Assembly: GCA_030544215.1 (NCBI GenBank)
Contig: JARZZO010000002.1
Location: forward strand, 30,627,395-30,691,394
Direction of reading: 5' to 3'
DNA length: 64,000 nucleotides
Origin: Zantedeschia hybrid cultivar
Taxonomy: Eukaryota; Streptophyta; Magnoliopsida; Alismatales; Araceae
Shown: positions 22,659 through 33,383 of the stretch, piece by piece
Layout: the number at the start of each line of letters is the position of its first letter
Position numbering within the stretch: position 1 is the stretch's first letter
Notes under the pieces: generated by a model
Told to the model about the DNA's origin: nothing
The model's database searches: none
The model's input: only the letters and a program-made list of their open reading frames with translations
Program-made: the position numbers and the translations under genes

Positions 22659-23725
22659 AAGGTTATGGAAGGAGCTCATGCTGGAGTTTGTAGTGGCCAT
22701 GTTAATGGACAAATGCTAGCAAAGAAGATCCTTATACAAGGATTTTATTGGCCAACCATGGAAGAATATTGTGTAGGATATGTCCGTAGGTGTGCCAAGT
22801 GTCAACTTTACGCCGATAAGATTCATTCTCCTCCATCTTCACTCCATCTGTTTCCTCCCCATGGCCTCTCTCCATGTGGGCTTTCGATGTCACTAGACCC
22901 CTTGGCAATCTTGATTCCAGCCTTCATCCTTACGGCAACGGAATACTTCACCAAATGGACGGAAGTTGAATCGTACACGGAAGTCAAAGCATCAACCGTA
23001 TGCAAATTCATCATGAAGAACATCATCACAAGATTTAGAATTCCAAGCACCATCGTCACCGACAATGGACCACAGTTCGTGTCACAAGAACTGAAAGACC
23101 TCTGCAACAGGTACAAAATTGCATTACATCATTCATCTCCTTATTATCCGCAAGGCAATGGCCAAGCAGAGGCAACTAACAAGACGTTGATAAAAATCAT
23201 CAAAAAGACGTGCAAGTCTAATAAATTCACAGACTAACCAGAAAAATTGATTGAAGCTCTATAGGCATACCGAACTTCAATCCGCACGCCCACCAGGCAG
23301 ACTCCTTATTCCTTAACATTTGGAATGGAGGCGGTAGTTCTATACAAGATCATTATACCGTCATTAAGAGTACAATTGAATAAGAAATTTTCTATTGATA
23401 AACACCGTTCAGCACTCCTTGCTCAATTGGAACTCTTAGACGAGAAAAGATGGTCAACTGCAAATCATGCAAGAGTTTATCAAAATAGATTAACACGTTT
23501 TTATCAAAAGAAAGTCATCGAACGTAAGTTCAAAGTTGGTGAAATGGTCATCAAAGAATCTTTGTAAAACCTGGTGGTCCGCGTTCTAAGCTCCAACCCA
23601 ATTGGGAAGGACCATATGTTGTATCGCATGCTTTTCCTAGTAACGCTTATCGTCTAGTTAATGCAGAAGGGCAAGAATTAACTCATCCCTGGAATGGTAT
23701 GTATCTTAAGAAATACTATCCTTAG
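22659..23725 (+). pseudogene. T integrase, broken
   Basis: Zinc-binding N-terminus with H in GVCSGHVNG and C-x2-C in RRCAKCQ, preceded by a TAG at 22656. The first catalytic Asp (WAFDVTRPLG) is read only in another frame, because paired indels shift about 22845-22930. The second Asp is in TDNGPQF and Glu in GQAEATNKT. Stops at about 23235 and 23262 follow, a frameshift near 23560, and the C-terminal end LKKYYP-stop at 23723. Confidence 0.85.
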
Positions 23726-24480
23726 GTTAAAGAGTAATGATCAGCATGGTGCAAAGACCAGTGGAATCAGAAAATTTAGAAACTCAAATTCCCTTATTAG
23801 TCTGAATAATTTAATTCAAACACATTACTACACATACTAACACGTTTGGTTCGTGAGCAACAAGAGATGCTAAGTCCTAAGGAATACCGAAAGCTTGATC
23901 GAAAGCGTAAAGTGCAAATTATTCTTTTTAAAACAAAAATTATGTTTTTACACTTGGCCCATGATGTCGGAACGAGGCTTAGAATAGACTACCAAGAATA
24001 CCCGCCATCTTAGTAGGAGGCCGTCATAAAAAAAAGGGGGAGATCCGTCCTAAGAAAAGAAAAAAGAAAAGAGAATCAAAAGCCAAATGTCAATATCAAA
24101 AGGTCATTACACTACAAACGTTACATCAAGGCCATAAAATGAAATGAAAAGGGAACGCAAGGTCAATAAATACCCCAGAAAGAATGACCGAACCCCAACA
24201 TATATTAGGGTAAGAAAGAAACATCTTTTTGAGTCTCTGGAACCTTCTCGTGGGCTTTCTAAACCAATTCTTCCTTTCTTTCTGAAGAGGCGTACTCCAA
24301 GCTTAAGGAACGGCCTAGATTGACTAAAGATCAAATCATCAAATGGGATCACGAATGGAAACACAAGTTCAAGCACGATGGGTCTAAGTTAGATTATTGA
24401 AGAACAATTTGGGAATTAAGTTAATAGATGAATATGTTCTTTTGATCTCAGTACCATACTGGTCTTTTAGTTTGCACATT
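23726..24480 (+). other. T post-pol spacer
   Basis: No gene seen. An A-rich then G-run (AAAAAAAAGGGGGAGA, about 24029-24045) resembles a polypurine tract but is far from the LTR. Confidence 0.4.
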
Positions 24481-24484
24481 AATC

Positions 24485-24770
24485 TCAAAATAAATATTCC
24501 AAAATCCAAAAAAAATACATATTCCAAAATAAATAAAAAATACATATTTCAAAATCTAAAAAAAATTACATATTTCAAAATCCAAAAAATACATATTCCA
24601 AAATTTTTAAAAAAAATACATATTTCAAAATCCAAAAAAATACACATATTTCAAAAAAAAAAATACATATCTCAAAATCCAAAAAAAAAAAGATATTTCA
24701 AAAATCCAAAAAAATATATATGTTCCAAAACCCAAACAAAAATGAATATTTCAAAATCGAAAATATTTCA
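24485..24770. repeat. AT-rich tandem repeat in T
   Basis: About ten degenerate units of 22-28 bp built from CATATTTCAAAATCC plus an A-run of variable length. The open frame across it is Lys/Ile repeats and is not a gene. Confidence 0.7.
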
Positions 24771-27230
24771 ATTAGCATCTGCTTGTTGCATTTGATATGT
24801 TTCATTCCTTTCATTTTTTTAGTGAGCATCTGCATGCTTGTATGTTGCATCTTATTCTGTTATTTCCTCCAGTCCAATTATTATCACCTTTGTTAATAAA
24901 GGCTATGCCTCTTGACCCTTCTATCAAGAAAATGATTGATTGATTGGTTACTTAACTGGACAAGAGGCTAAACCTAAATAGATACTTAACCTGTTTGTTA
25001 AGTAATGTACAGGACACAGGACAAACACATGAGATACAAAGCTGGAGGCAAAATTTCATATATATATCAAAAGGTGTTTGTACATGATACACAAAAGAAA
25101 GGAAAAGTACATATGCAGCCCTCATGGCTGACTCTTCTCTGCCCCTTCATCAAATTGGCTCTGAGCCTCATCAGGAGCATCTGATGCTGGTCCTCGGCTA
25201 GGAGGTAGAGGTGGTCCCATCGCACTCGGCCCTGCCTGGCCGGACGATATGGCGATGCTGGCTGTGAAAGCACTCGCCTGACCACAATCGATAGCCCGCT
25301 GGCGGGCTCGTTGATATCTCTCCTCCACCATCCAGCGCTCGTGCTCTACCATAGAGAGGCGACCCTGAAGACTCTCCAGCCAAAGGCGGTCGCGATCTCT
25401 CTCCTCAATCAAGATCTCCAAGCGAACCTAGAGTCGTGCAAGATCCCCGGTGGAGAGACGGGCCACCTGCTCCTCGAGCTCACGGACCCGAGCTGCGTCG
25501 ATCTCAGCCCTCTGAAGGGCCTCTTGAAGCTCAGCGACCTGCAAAAGAAAATATTGTTAGTCCAAGGCAATCAAGCAATTAAAATCAAATTCAGAAAAGA
25601 CAGTCAAGAATGAACAGAACTTATTCGAGCAGCCCGGTCCTCCTCCGCAATAGAAGCTCGAGGAATAGTGGAGGCAAGCTGACTCTGGAGGTCAGCGAGG
25701 GTGGCCTCATAAGCAGTAGGCAGGGCAGAGGATGAGGCTCCATGTGAAGGGGGAGCCGCCTGGGTGTAGACGGCTCGCTGCACCAAAAGACAACCGTCAG
25801 TGGCTAATTGTCAAAATAAATAAATTAATTAAAACAGTCATTCATAAGCATGCATACAATACCAAGTCAAAAAGTTCCTTATAAACCTGTTCCAACTGGA
25901 CCTCAACATCCTAGAGGCGAGCCCGTAGGTCGATGATTACGGCATCTCGTGCATCCTGCATACCATACATCCATACATTCATTCACAAATATAAGTTAAA
26001 GATAATAATAAAGTGAAAGACACATAAATCATACTTACATCGAGTGGTCAGAGGAGTCCTAGCTGATCGGTGTAACGGGCCCGGTATTGTTTGAGGTAAG
26101 CCTCGCAGTCTCCGCATGGGACTCCACCAGTACGCTGCGGCGGTGCCAATCGTCGTACTGCTCCGGAAACTTGGCACGCCAATCTGTGAGGGCCTACTTG
26201 CCCCTCATGCTCCTCCCCACGTCCTCTAGGACCTCCTCATCCACCCACTCCTGGTGGAGGCCCAGTGTCCTCATGATAAGGCGAAGGCGGAGGGGTTCGA
26301 TCTCGTTCAGGCAATGTACCCACATTTGCCTGCCGAACCTCCTCCGGCCAGCCGTCACCCACGGCTGGCCCTCCTCACCCATGCCCATATACAGGCGCTA
26401 TATCACCTGTATACAAGTTAGATGCATTCATATAAATAAAATTGCATTTAACAAATGAAACACTATATTTAATAAAACTGGATAAATTAAAGACTTACGA
26501 GAAGCTCTGGGTAATTCAAGAACTGACGGCGGAGGGCCGTCAACTGATGGTGCTGTGGGGCCGTATCCACGATTGGTTGCCAACGGCGAACCAACGGGAT
26601 AGCATCCGGCCTCACAATCCGCGCTTGGCCGAGCGGGAAATAGTGATAACTCTACACCTACATACATGAACATATAAGTTAGAAAAAGCATCATTACATT
26701 TTCATATCATAAACAAATAATCAAATAATTTAATACCTGAAGAAACGGCGAGAAGCCGCTGACAGTGGTCTCGCGGTCCGGAGTGACCGCATAGAGATCT
26801 GCAAAGAGGTGGGCCAGGAGGGACGCACCCCACACATACTCATGAAGACTCTCTAAGTCGTCTAAAAGGAAAAAGAACCTACAGTGGATATGGTTGCCCT
26901 TCGTACTGAAGAGCAACCGACTGAAGAAGAAAACTAGAAAGACTCTAAGCTATCTATCTATCTCCTCTACCTGACTAGGGTCACTACAATATACAGCAGC
27001 AGAGGACTCGGCTAGCCTGTTCCTAAACTCTGCCCGGGTCTCGTCAGACCGACGCCGGGGATCTACTAATCCTAGGGCTGCCTCCACCTCCACTCTAGGG
27101 ACAGTCCTAGACTCCTTATCTAGGGTAGATACCTCTATCCCTAGCAAAGCCTCAGCTAGCCCTCGGTAATCGGGGTAGGTCATCCTGCTCACCGGTAAGC
27201 CCTCTACTCTAAGGCCAGTAATCCTGGCCA

Positions 27231-27235
27231 CATCC
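27231..27235. repeat. Target-site duplication of inverted-repeat insertion, left copy (CATCC)
   Basis: CATCC precedes the terminal TG. The right copy is 31450-31454. Keeping one copy restores the PMD frame across S-T-L-E-D-V-A-R. Confidence 0.9.
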
Positions 27236-28685
27236 TGTAACGACCCGCCATCCTATGACCAGAGACCCGGTCACTAAACGGATGTCGGCCCATTAACTGC
27301 GGGTTCACACCCGGATCTCACACAACACGTCTGGAGGAGTAAGTGCTAAACAAGGCTAAATATGACAATCTCACGGACTACAAGGTAAGCAAGTGCGCAG
27401 GAAGGAAAATAATAATGTCCGTTTACAGTCCAACAATAATTACATGTCCAACAATAAAATAAGTACAGGCAGAAGGAAGTACAACAACATGGGGGCATAC
27501 CCCGGAACTAAGACAGCTGTTGGTCCGCACACCAAGAAGACACCACGCTCCCGCTCGCCTCGAGGTCCACACCTGAAACCGCAGGGAGTGAGCCACACCA
27601 GAAATGGGCTCAGTAGGGATCATCCGATCCCCTGCCTCCCACTCACACACCCACAAGTGTAACAGCAGGAATATATATGGCAATTTAAGCAAAGCAGTAA
27701 ACACAGCACCCAACTCTGATATGAAACGCACGGTAAGCAGTGTAACAAGAACCATTCTAAGTAACCCGAAGAACCCAACACAGAGTCACGACTCACAGTC
27801 AAAGTCCACGAAGCGACTAAACCACACTGTCGACCGAAGTCGAACGTCGCCTCCCAACACTACCACCACAGCTCACGCCTGTCCGCCCCTACAGTGTTCC
27901 GGGGAACTGTAGGGTGAGGCAGTGAGTCAAACTAGGACTAGCTGGACCCAGTGTACAGCCACTGCCAGCTACGTGTGCACACAAGCAGTCTAGACTACTG
28001 TCCTACCGTCCGGATTGCCTCCACGCTAGGCCTCAGCGCTTCAGGAGGGCCCTGGGGACCGGCGAACCCCCGTCAAGCCGAAGCTACAGGAACTACCCAC
28101 AAACCCAACTCTCCCGGGCTGCGTCAGGCCAAGGGCTATAGGTACCACTCGTAACCTTGATTAAAGGTCACATCAGGCCCAATGGCTAAAGGGTAAACCA
28201 ACTCCCACCAGAAACACCACCAGCTCCACAGCAAGAAACACACCAGAAGCTGTCACGACAACCAAGGGAAACCCCGACCCGCTGAGACCAAACAGCAACC
28301 CCTCGAATAGCACACCAGCTACTCCGGCCCGACGGGCTCAAGGTGGTTCTGCTTCTCTCAGCCAAGGGTAAAACACAACATGCACCACTCCACAGACACC
28401 ATGACCCTGTCCCCACCGGTCCATGGTGACACACGTAAACCACAGTTAACCCGATCCACATTCGCATAACACGAACACACATATAACATGATTCCAGTCG
28501 CACAGTAAACCTCAGTCTCAGTATATAGCTAAAGCACACACACACACACAGGTGATATAATTCCACTCACGCAGAAGTCCTCCGTCTCAGTATACAACCC
28601 AAAGCGTGCATTTGAACCATCCCAACGTGAAACGTGCAGGAAATAACAGGATTGAAGCATTTCTGTCTTGAATCGCGTCGACCGA
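27236..28685. repeat. Left arm of giant inverted repeat
   Basis: 1450 bp, reverse complement of 30000-31449 with few mismatches (for example around 27265 and 27281). Open frames in it recur mirrored in the other arm and are low-complexity; none is called as a gene. It ends inside a dyad motif (left half 28668-28679), losing the motif's right half. Confidence 0.93.
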
Positions 28686-28778
28686 ATTGTAAGGACTGAG
28701 GTTTCGGGTTCGGTTTTCAGGTCGGGTTCGGGTCGGAACCCTTGGTTTGGACCCTGTGGGGGGTCTTGAGACTGCTGA

Positions 28779-30017
28779 CTGAATGGCGTCAGCACTGCTC
28801 GACGCCTTTCAAAAGGCGTCAGGTTGTGTGGACGCCATTTAGGTCTGCAGGTCGTTGTGCCACGTGGGCGCCACGTGGGCGGGTTTCGGGCCGCGAGAGT
28901 ACGGCCCCGGTCATATCATCTGAACGGCGTCGTGCTTGGTCGACGCGATTCAGACTGTGACCTCTGCGATGTCAGGGTGCGGCGCCAGAGCGTTGTCAGT
29001 ACGGCCTGTCCTGTCGTCTGAACGGCGTCCACGGTGGGCGACGCGTTTCAGACCGCTGTCAGTACGGCCGTCCTGTCAGAACTTATAGGCGTCTGCCTTG
29101 ATCGACGCGTTTTAGCGGGATTCTGGTTGACCCCGCGAGCCTTCCCTTCTTTCCCTCATTCTCGCCTTCACTCTCTCTCTCTTCGCTCTCTCCGCCCTCT
29201 CCGGCGATCTTCTTCCCCTCCCCTTCCTCTTCTTCCTCTTCCACCACTCCAACGCCACCTTACCTCTCACCTCTACCTCCACCACCTCCTTCGCGGCGTT
29301 CCCTTCTCCGGACGGCGGCCGACGTCCCGGCGAAGTGGCGGCGTCCTCGAGGGTACCGGCGGCGGTGTGCGGTGCGGCGGGACGGCGGCACGGAGCTTGG
29401 CGGAGTTCGAGAACCGGTAGGGGGACGAAACCTTGCATGTGTGCTCGTTTGCTTTTGGCGTGATGCGGCGTGTTTGGGGCTAGATTGAGCATGTTTAGGG
29501 GGATTCCTTGTGGGAATGGCGGTGCTGTGGATTCGGTTTCGTAGCATGCTTGTGTTGGTTGGACTTCTCTTCCTCCCCTTTTGGTTTTTGGGGCTTTTCG
29601 GGGTGCTCGGGGTTCAAGGGTGAGACCCTCGGGTCGAACCAGGAAACCTGGTTTCTGTCGCTAAATGGTGTCGTGCCGGGTCGACGCCTTTCCGAAAGAC
29701 GTCGGGTCAGTACGACGCGTTTTAGGACAGAAACCTCCCTGTTTGAGGTTTCCTGAGTTAGGAGTTATGCGCTAAATGACGTCATGGATGGACGACGCCT
29801 TTCAGAAGGACGTCGGGCCATCATGACGCCATTTAGGCAGGAAATGTCCCCGTTTAAGGGTTCTGCGATCGGGATTTCTGGGTTGAATGGCGTCGGGCGA
29901 CCCTGACGCGTTTTAAAACGGCGGCTTCACTGGTGGACGCGTTTCAAGGATAATCGGGCTTTTAATAAACTTGTATGAGGGTCTTGAATGACGTCGACCT
30001 CGGTCGATGCGATTCAA
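28779..30017. repeat. Twelve dyad motifs in the spacer of the inverted repeat
   Basis: Starts at 28779, 28809, 28920, 29018, 29082, 29661, 29692, 29772, 29803, 29883, 29914 and 29984, each 34 bp with a ten-base spacer. Four overlapping pairs (28779/28809, 29661/29692, 29772/29803, 29883/29914) share 3-4 bases of adjoining half-sites. These copies are the best preserved, for example CTGAATGGCGTC with GACGCCTTTCAA at 28779. Confidence 0.9.
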
Positions 30018-31449
30018 GACAGAAATGCTTCAATCCTGTTATTTCCTGCACGTTTCACGTTGGGATGGTTCAAATGCACGCTTTGGGTTGTATACTGAGA
30101 CGGAGGACTTCTGCGTGAGTGGAATTATATCACCTGTGTGTGTGTGTGTGCTTTAGCTATATACTGAGACTGAGGTTTACTGTGCGACTGGAATCATGTT
30201 ATATGTGTGTTCGTGTTATGCGAATGTGGATCGGGTTAGCTGTGGTTTACGTGTGTCACCATGGACCGGTGGGGACAGGGTCATGGTGTCTGTGGAGTGG
30301 TGCATGTTGTGTTTTACCCTTGGCTGAGAGAAGCAGAACCACCTTGAGCCCGTCGGGCCGGAGTAGCTGGTGTGCTATCCGAGGGGTTGCTGTTTGGTCT
30401 CAGCGGGTCGGGGTTTCCCTTGGTTGTCGTGACAGCTTCTGGCGTGTTTCTTGCTGTGGAGCTGGTGGTGTTTCTGGTGGGAGTTGGTTTACCCTTTAGC
30501 CATTGGGCCTGATGTGACCTTTGATCAAGGTTACGAGTGGTACCTATAGCCCTTGGCCTGACGCAGCCCGGGAGAGTTGGGTTTGTGGGTAGTTCCTGTA
30601 GCTTCGGCTTGACGGGGGTTCGCCGGTCCCCAGGGCCCTCCTGAAGCGCTGAGGCCTAGCGTGGAGGCAATTCGGACGGTAGGACAGTAGTCTAGACTGC
30701 TTGTGTGCACACGTAGCTGGCAGTGGCTGTACACTGGGTCCAGCTAGTCCTAGTTTGACTCACTGCCTCACCCTACAGTGCCCCGGAACACTGTAGGGGC
30801 GGACAGGCGTGAGCTGTGGTGGTAGTGTTGGGAGGCGACGTTCGACTTCGGTCGACAGTGTGGTTTAGTTGCTTCGTGGACTTTGACTGTGAGTTGTGAC
30901 TCTGTGTTGGGTTCTTCGGGTTACTTAGAATGGTTCTTGTTACACTGCTTACCGTGCGTTTCATATCAGAGTTGGGTGCTGTGTTTACTGCTTTGCTTAA
31001 ATTGCCATATATATTCCTGCTGTTACACTTGTGGGTGTGTGAGTGGGAGGCAGGGGATCGGATGATCCCTACTGAGCCCTTTTCTGGTGTGGCTCACTCC
31101 CTGCGGTTTCAGGTGTGGACCTCGAGGCGAGCGGGAGCGTGGTGCCTTCTTGGTGTGCGGACCAGCAGCTGTCTTAGTTCCGGGGTATGCCCCGATGTTG
31201 TTGTACTTCCTTCTGCCTGTACTTATTTTATTGTTGAACATGTAATTATTGTTGGACTGTATACGGACATTATTATTTTCCTTCCTGCGCACTTGCTTAC
31301 CTTGTAGTCCGTGAGATTGTCATATTTAGCCTTGTTTAGCACTTACTCCTCCAGACGTGTTGTGTGAGATCCGGGTGTGAACCCGCAGTTAATGGGCCGA
31401 CATCCATTTAGTGACCGGGTCTCCGGTCATAGGATGGCGGGTCGTTACA
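30000..31449. repeat. Right arm of giant inverted repeat
   Basis: Inverted copy of 27236-28685. A GT microsatellite at about 30136-30150 mirrors the CA run near 28535-28550. Confidence 0.93.
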
Positions 31450-31737
31450 CATCCTCTAAGGTTGAGACCATGTGGCTCCAGGGCATTGAGAATGCTCGAC
31501 TCTCTGCATGCCAACGCTCCTTGAGTGCCTGCAACAGTACCAGATCGAGCCAAAATGGCTCGATGTCCAAGATCTCGCCGAACCCCATCCGACGCAAGTG
31601 CGCCTTCTGGAAGTCAGGTAGACCTCGGTATGCCCCTACAACTAAGTCCCAGGAGATGCGGGCCCTCATCGTCCCCTGCAAATAAAACCAGAAAAATCCA
31701 TCAGTTAGTGGACATGAAAAATCAATAAATGCTATAA

Positions 31738-31902
31738 TTGAAAGACGTCGAACAAGATGGACGCCCATTGAAACGCGTCAACTACCCTCGACGCCATTTA
31801 AACCCATTTTCTAATCTATTTAAAAATCAAATTTTGGAATGAATGGCGTCGGACCATGGCGACGCCCTTTAAAAGGCGTCACTTGGTCTGGACGCCATTC
31901 AA
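31738..31902. repeat. Two overlapping pairs of dyad motifs
   Basis: 31738-31771 with 31768-31801, and 31839-31872 with 31869-31902. They fall in an intron of aORF2 (31676-31990). Same 12-10-12 layout and same pair overlap as in the inverted-repeat spacer. Confidence 0.85.
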
Positions 31903-32493
31903 ATCCAATTTCGGGTTCCTCCAAAGAACCCCTTTATCTCCCCTTTCCCTCACTCCATTCAATCAAAAATTCATTACATAGGGAACTTACTAGGTGTAGA
32001 GCCTCTTCCCCACCTTCCTTTTCGTCCATGGGTGTCGGGGGAGCTTCTTCCTCCTCCAAGAAGGCCGCTACCGCTGCGAGATCGGCCGGCACCTCCTCGT
32101 AGACCTCTTCTGCCGGCACCACCATGAGGGAGGCCGTCCGCCGCCTCTTTTCTACGTCCTTAGCCTTGCGTGATCCTTCGCCTCGTTCCACTGCCGTGAA
32201 AGAGGAAGAGAACTCGGAAGAGAGAGTTTAAGAGAGATGAGGCTCGGGTAGAGAAGAGAATGAGAGGAATAGAAGGAGTCGCCGGTGATCGTGGATGGTC
32301 GCCGGAGGGACAAGGAAGTCGCCGGAGGTGGAGATCGCCGGAGAGACAGGAGAGAGAAGTGAAGTTTTGGAATAATGAGGAAGAAAGAGGGCTTGCGCGG
32401 GTTATGTTTGCAGAACTTGAAACGTGTCGGGGTACAGCGACTCCATTCAAGGTGCATAAACTGAGGCGGTAAAGGACAGAAGTTTGAAATTGA

Positions 32494-33216
32494 TCAAAAG
32501 GCGTCTTCACAGAGCGACGCGCTTCAATTTAAACCGCCAATTATGGTCAGAGCAGTACAAGGCATGATGATTAAACGCGTCTACATTTTACGACGCGTTT
32601 TAGTAGATTAATCACAAAATTAATGGCAGAATTCTGGAGAAAAGTAAGAGAGAGAATTGAAAGGCGTCTATACATGTAGACGTGTTTTAAGGATAATTCG
32701 GGGTTTTCAAGATAAATCCCTGATTTTTGGAAACTGATGTTTGGTTGAATAGCGTCTAGATTAATGGATGCCTTTTATGGATAAATGGAGTTTTTAGAAT
32801 TAATCTCTGATTTTTGGAAGAGGATTTTTGACTAAATGGCGTCTACACTTGTAGACGTGTTTTAAGGATAATTCGAAATTTTAAGGATTAATTTCTAATT
32901 TTATAAAAAAAGATTTTGAATTAAAGACGTCCACACATCGAGACGCGTTTTCAAGGATTATTCGGGTTTTAAAGGATTACTTTCTAATTTTTGGAAAAGG
33001 ATTTTTGATCTAATGGCATCTTCATATCTAGACATGTTTCAAGGATTATTCGGGTTTTCAGAATTAATCTGTTATTTTGGGAAGCGGATTTTTGACTGAA
33101 GGGCGTCTAGTCGTGTGGACGCGTTTTAGGCATAATTCGGGATTTTAAGGATTAATCTCTGATTTTTGGAAAATGAATTATGGTTGAAAGGTGTCTTTCT
33201 TAGTGGACGCGTTTTA
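32494..33216. repeat. Tandem array, ~87-bp unit, one dyad motif per unit
   Basis: Motif starts 32494, 32570, 32657, 32745, 32832, 32920, 33009, 33096 and 33183; from 32570 on, the steps are 87-89 bp. Between motifs the unit has a conserved AT-rich part (AAGGATTA, TCGGG, TTTT, CTGATTTTTGGAA). The half-sites vary but the ten-base gap never does. Lies between the two antisense genes. Confidence 0.88.
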
Positions 33217-33383
33217 CATTAAGTAAACCCGAATTACAATATTTTAGGGAAAAATCAAGTTTTTACTTAAGAAAAAATCTTGGACAAGTCATAGAACTTT
33301 AAGGATGGATCTCAAGACATAAAGGAAAGATTATTTATTGAAATAAATTCTTATTTACATCATAAAAGGAAAAAAGAGAACAT

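Larger units (their letters stand above)
27236..31449. mobile_element. 4.2-kb giant inverted-repeat insertion with TG/CA ends
   Basis: Two arms of 1450 bp (27236-28685 and 30000-31449) are near-perfect inverted copies around a 1.3-kb spacer. Outer ends are TGTAACGACCCG and its inverse CGGGTCGTTACA, with a 5-bp duplication CATCC, as for LTR-type integration. TGTAACGACCC-type ends and the GAGCCC, CTCACT, TTTCAGG layout near 31070-31112 resemble chromovirus (Tekay-like) LTRs. So it may be a solo LTR that became a palindrome, or a fold-back element. The spacer is GC-rich, pyrimidine-rich at 29140-29300, and packed with dyad motifs. No transposase or polyprotein is seen. Confidence 0.85.
25122..32191 (-). 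pseudogene. Antisense plant-mobile-domain gene aORF2, multi-exon, disrupted
   Basis: Minus-strand gene between pol and 3' LTR. Inferred exons: ~32191-31991 (donor GTAAGT), 31675-31450 continued at 27230-26737, 26657-26499, 26406-26039, 25955-25887, 25777 to ~25625 and 25538-25122. The PMD signature is LKERWHAESRAF then STLEDVARITGL, followed by LLDDLESLHEYVWGASLLAHL. The C-terminus is a coiled coil (VAELQEALQRAE to EERYQRARQRA). Breaks: the 27236-31449 insertion, in-frame stops near 26948, 26653, 26399, 26182, 25910 and 25430, and a donor changed from GT to AT near 25625. No ATG starts the first exon, so the true start is unresolved. PMD proteins are found both in retroelements and as plant silencing factors; the role in elements is unproven. 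Confidence 0.75.

Noticed and set aside
28186..28566. Cys/Trp-rich frame repeated at 30119-30499
   Set aside because: Mirror copies in the two arms of the inverted repeat, no domain, and several overlapping frames of equal length.
27236..31449. Mutator-like transposon with 7-bp duplication (ACATCCT)
   Set aside because: The flanks can be read that way with G...C ends, but TG...CA with a 5-bp duplication is the simpler reading and no transposase is present. Kept only as an alternative.
28779..33216. CRISPR-like array (short repeats with variable spacers)
   Set aside because: The repeats are inverted halves around a ten-base gap, units are dispersed or 87 bp apart, and the context is a plant retrotransposon.
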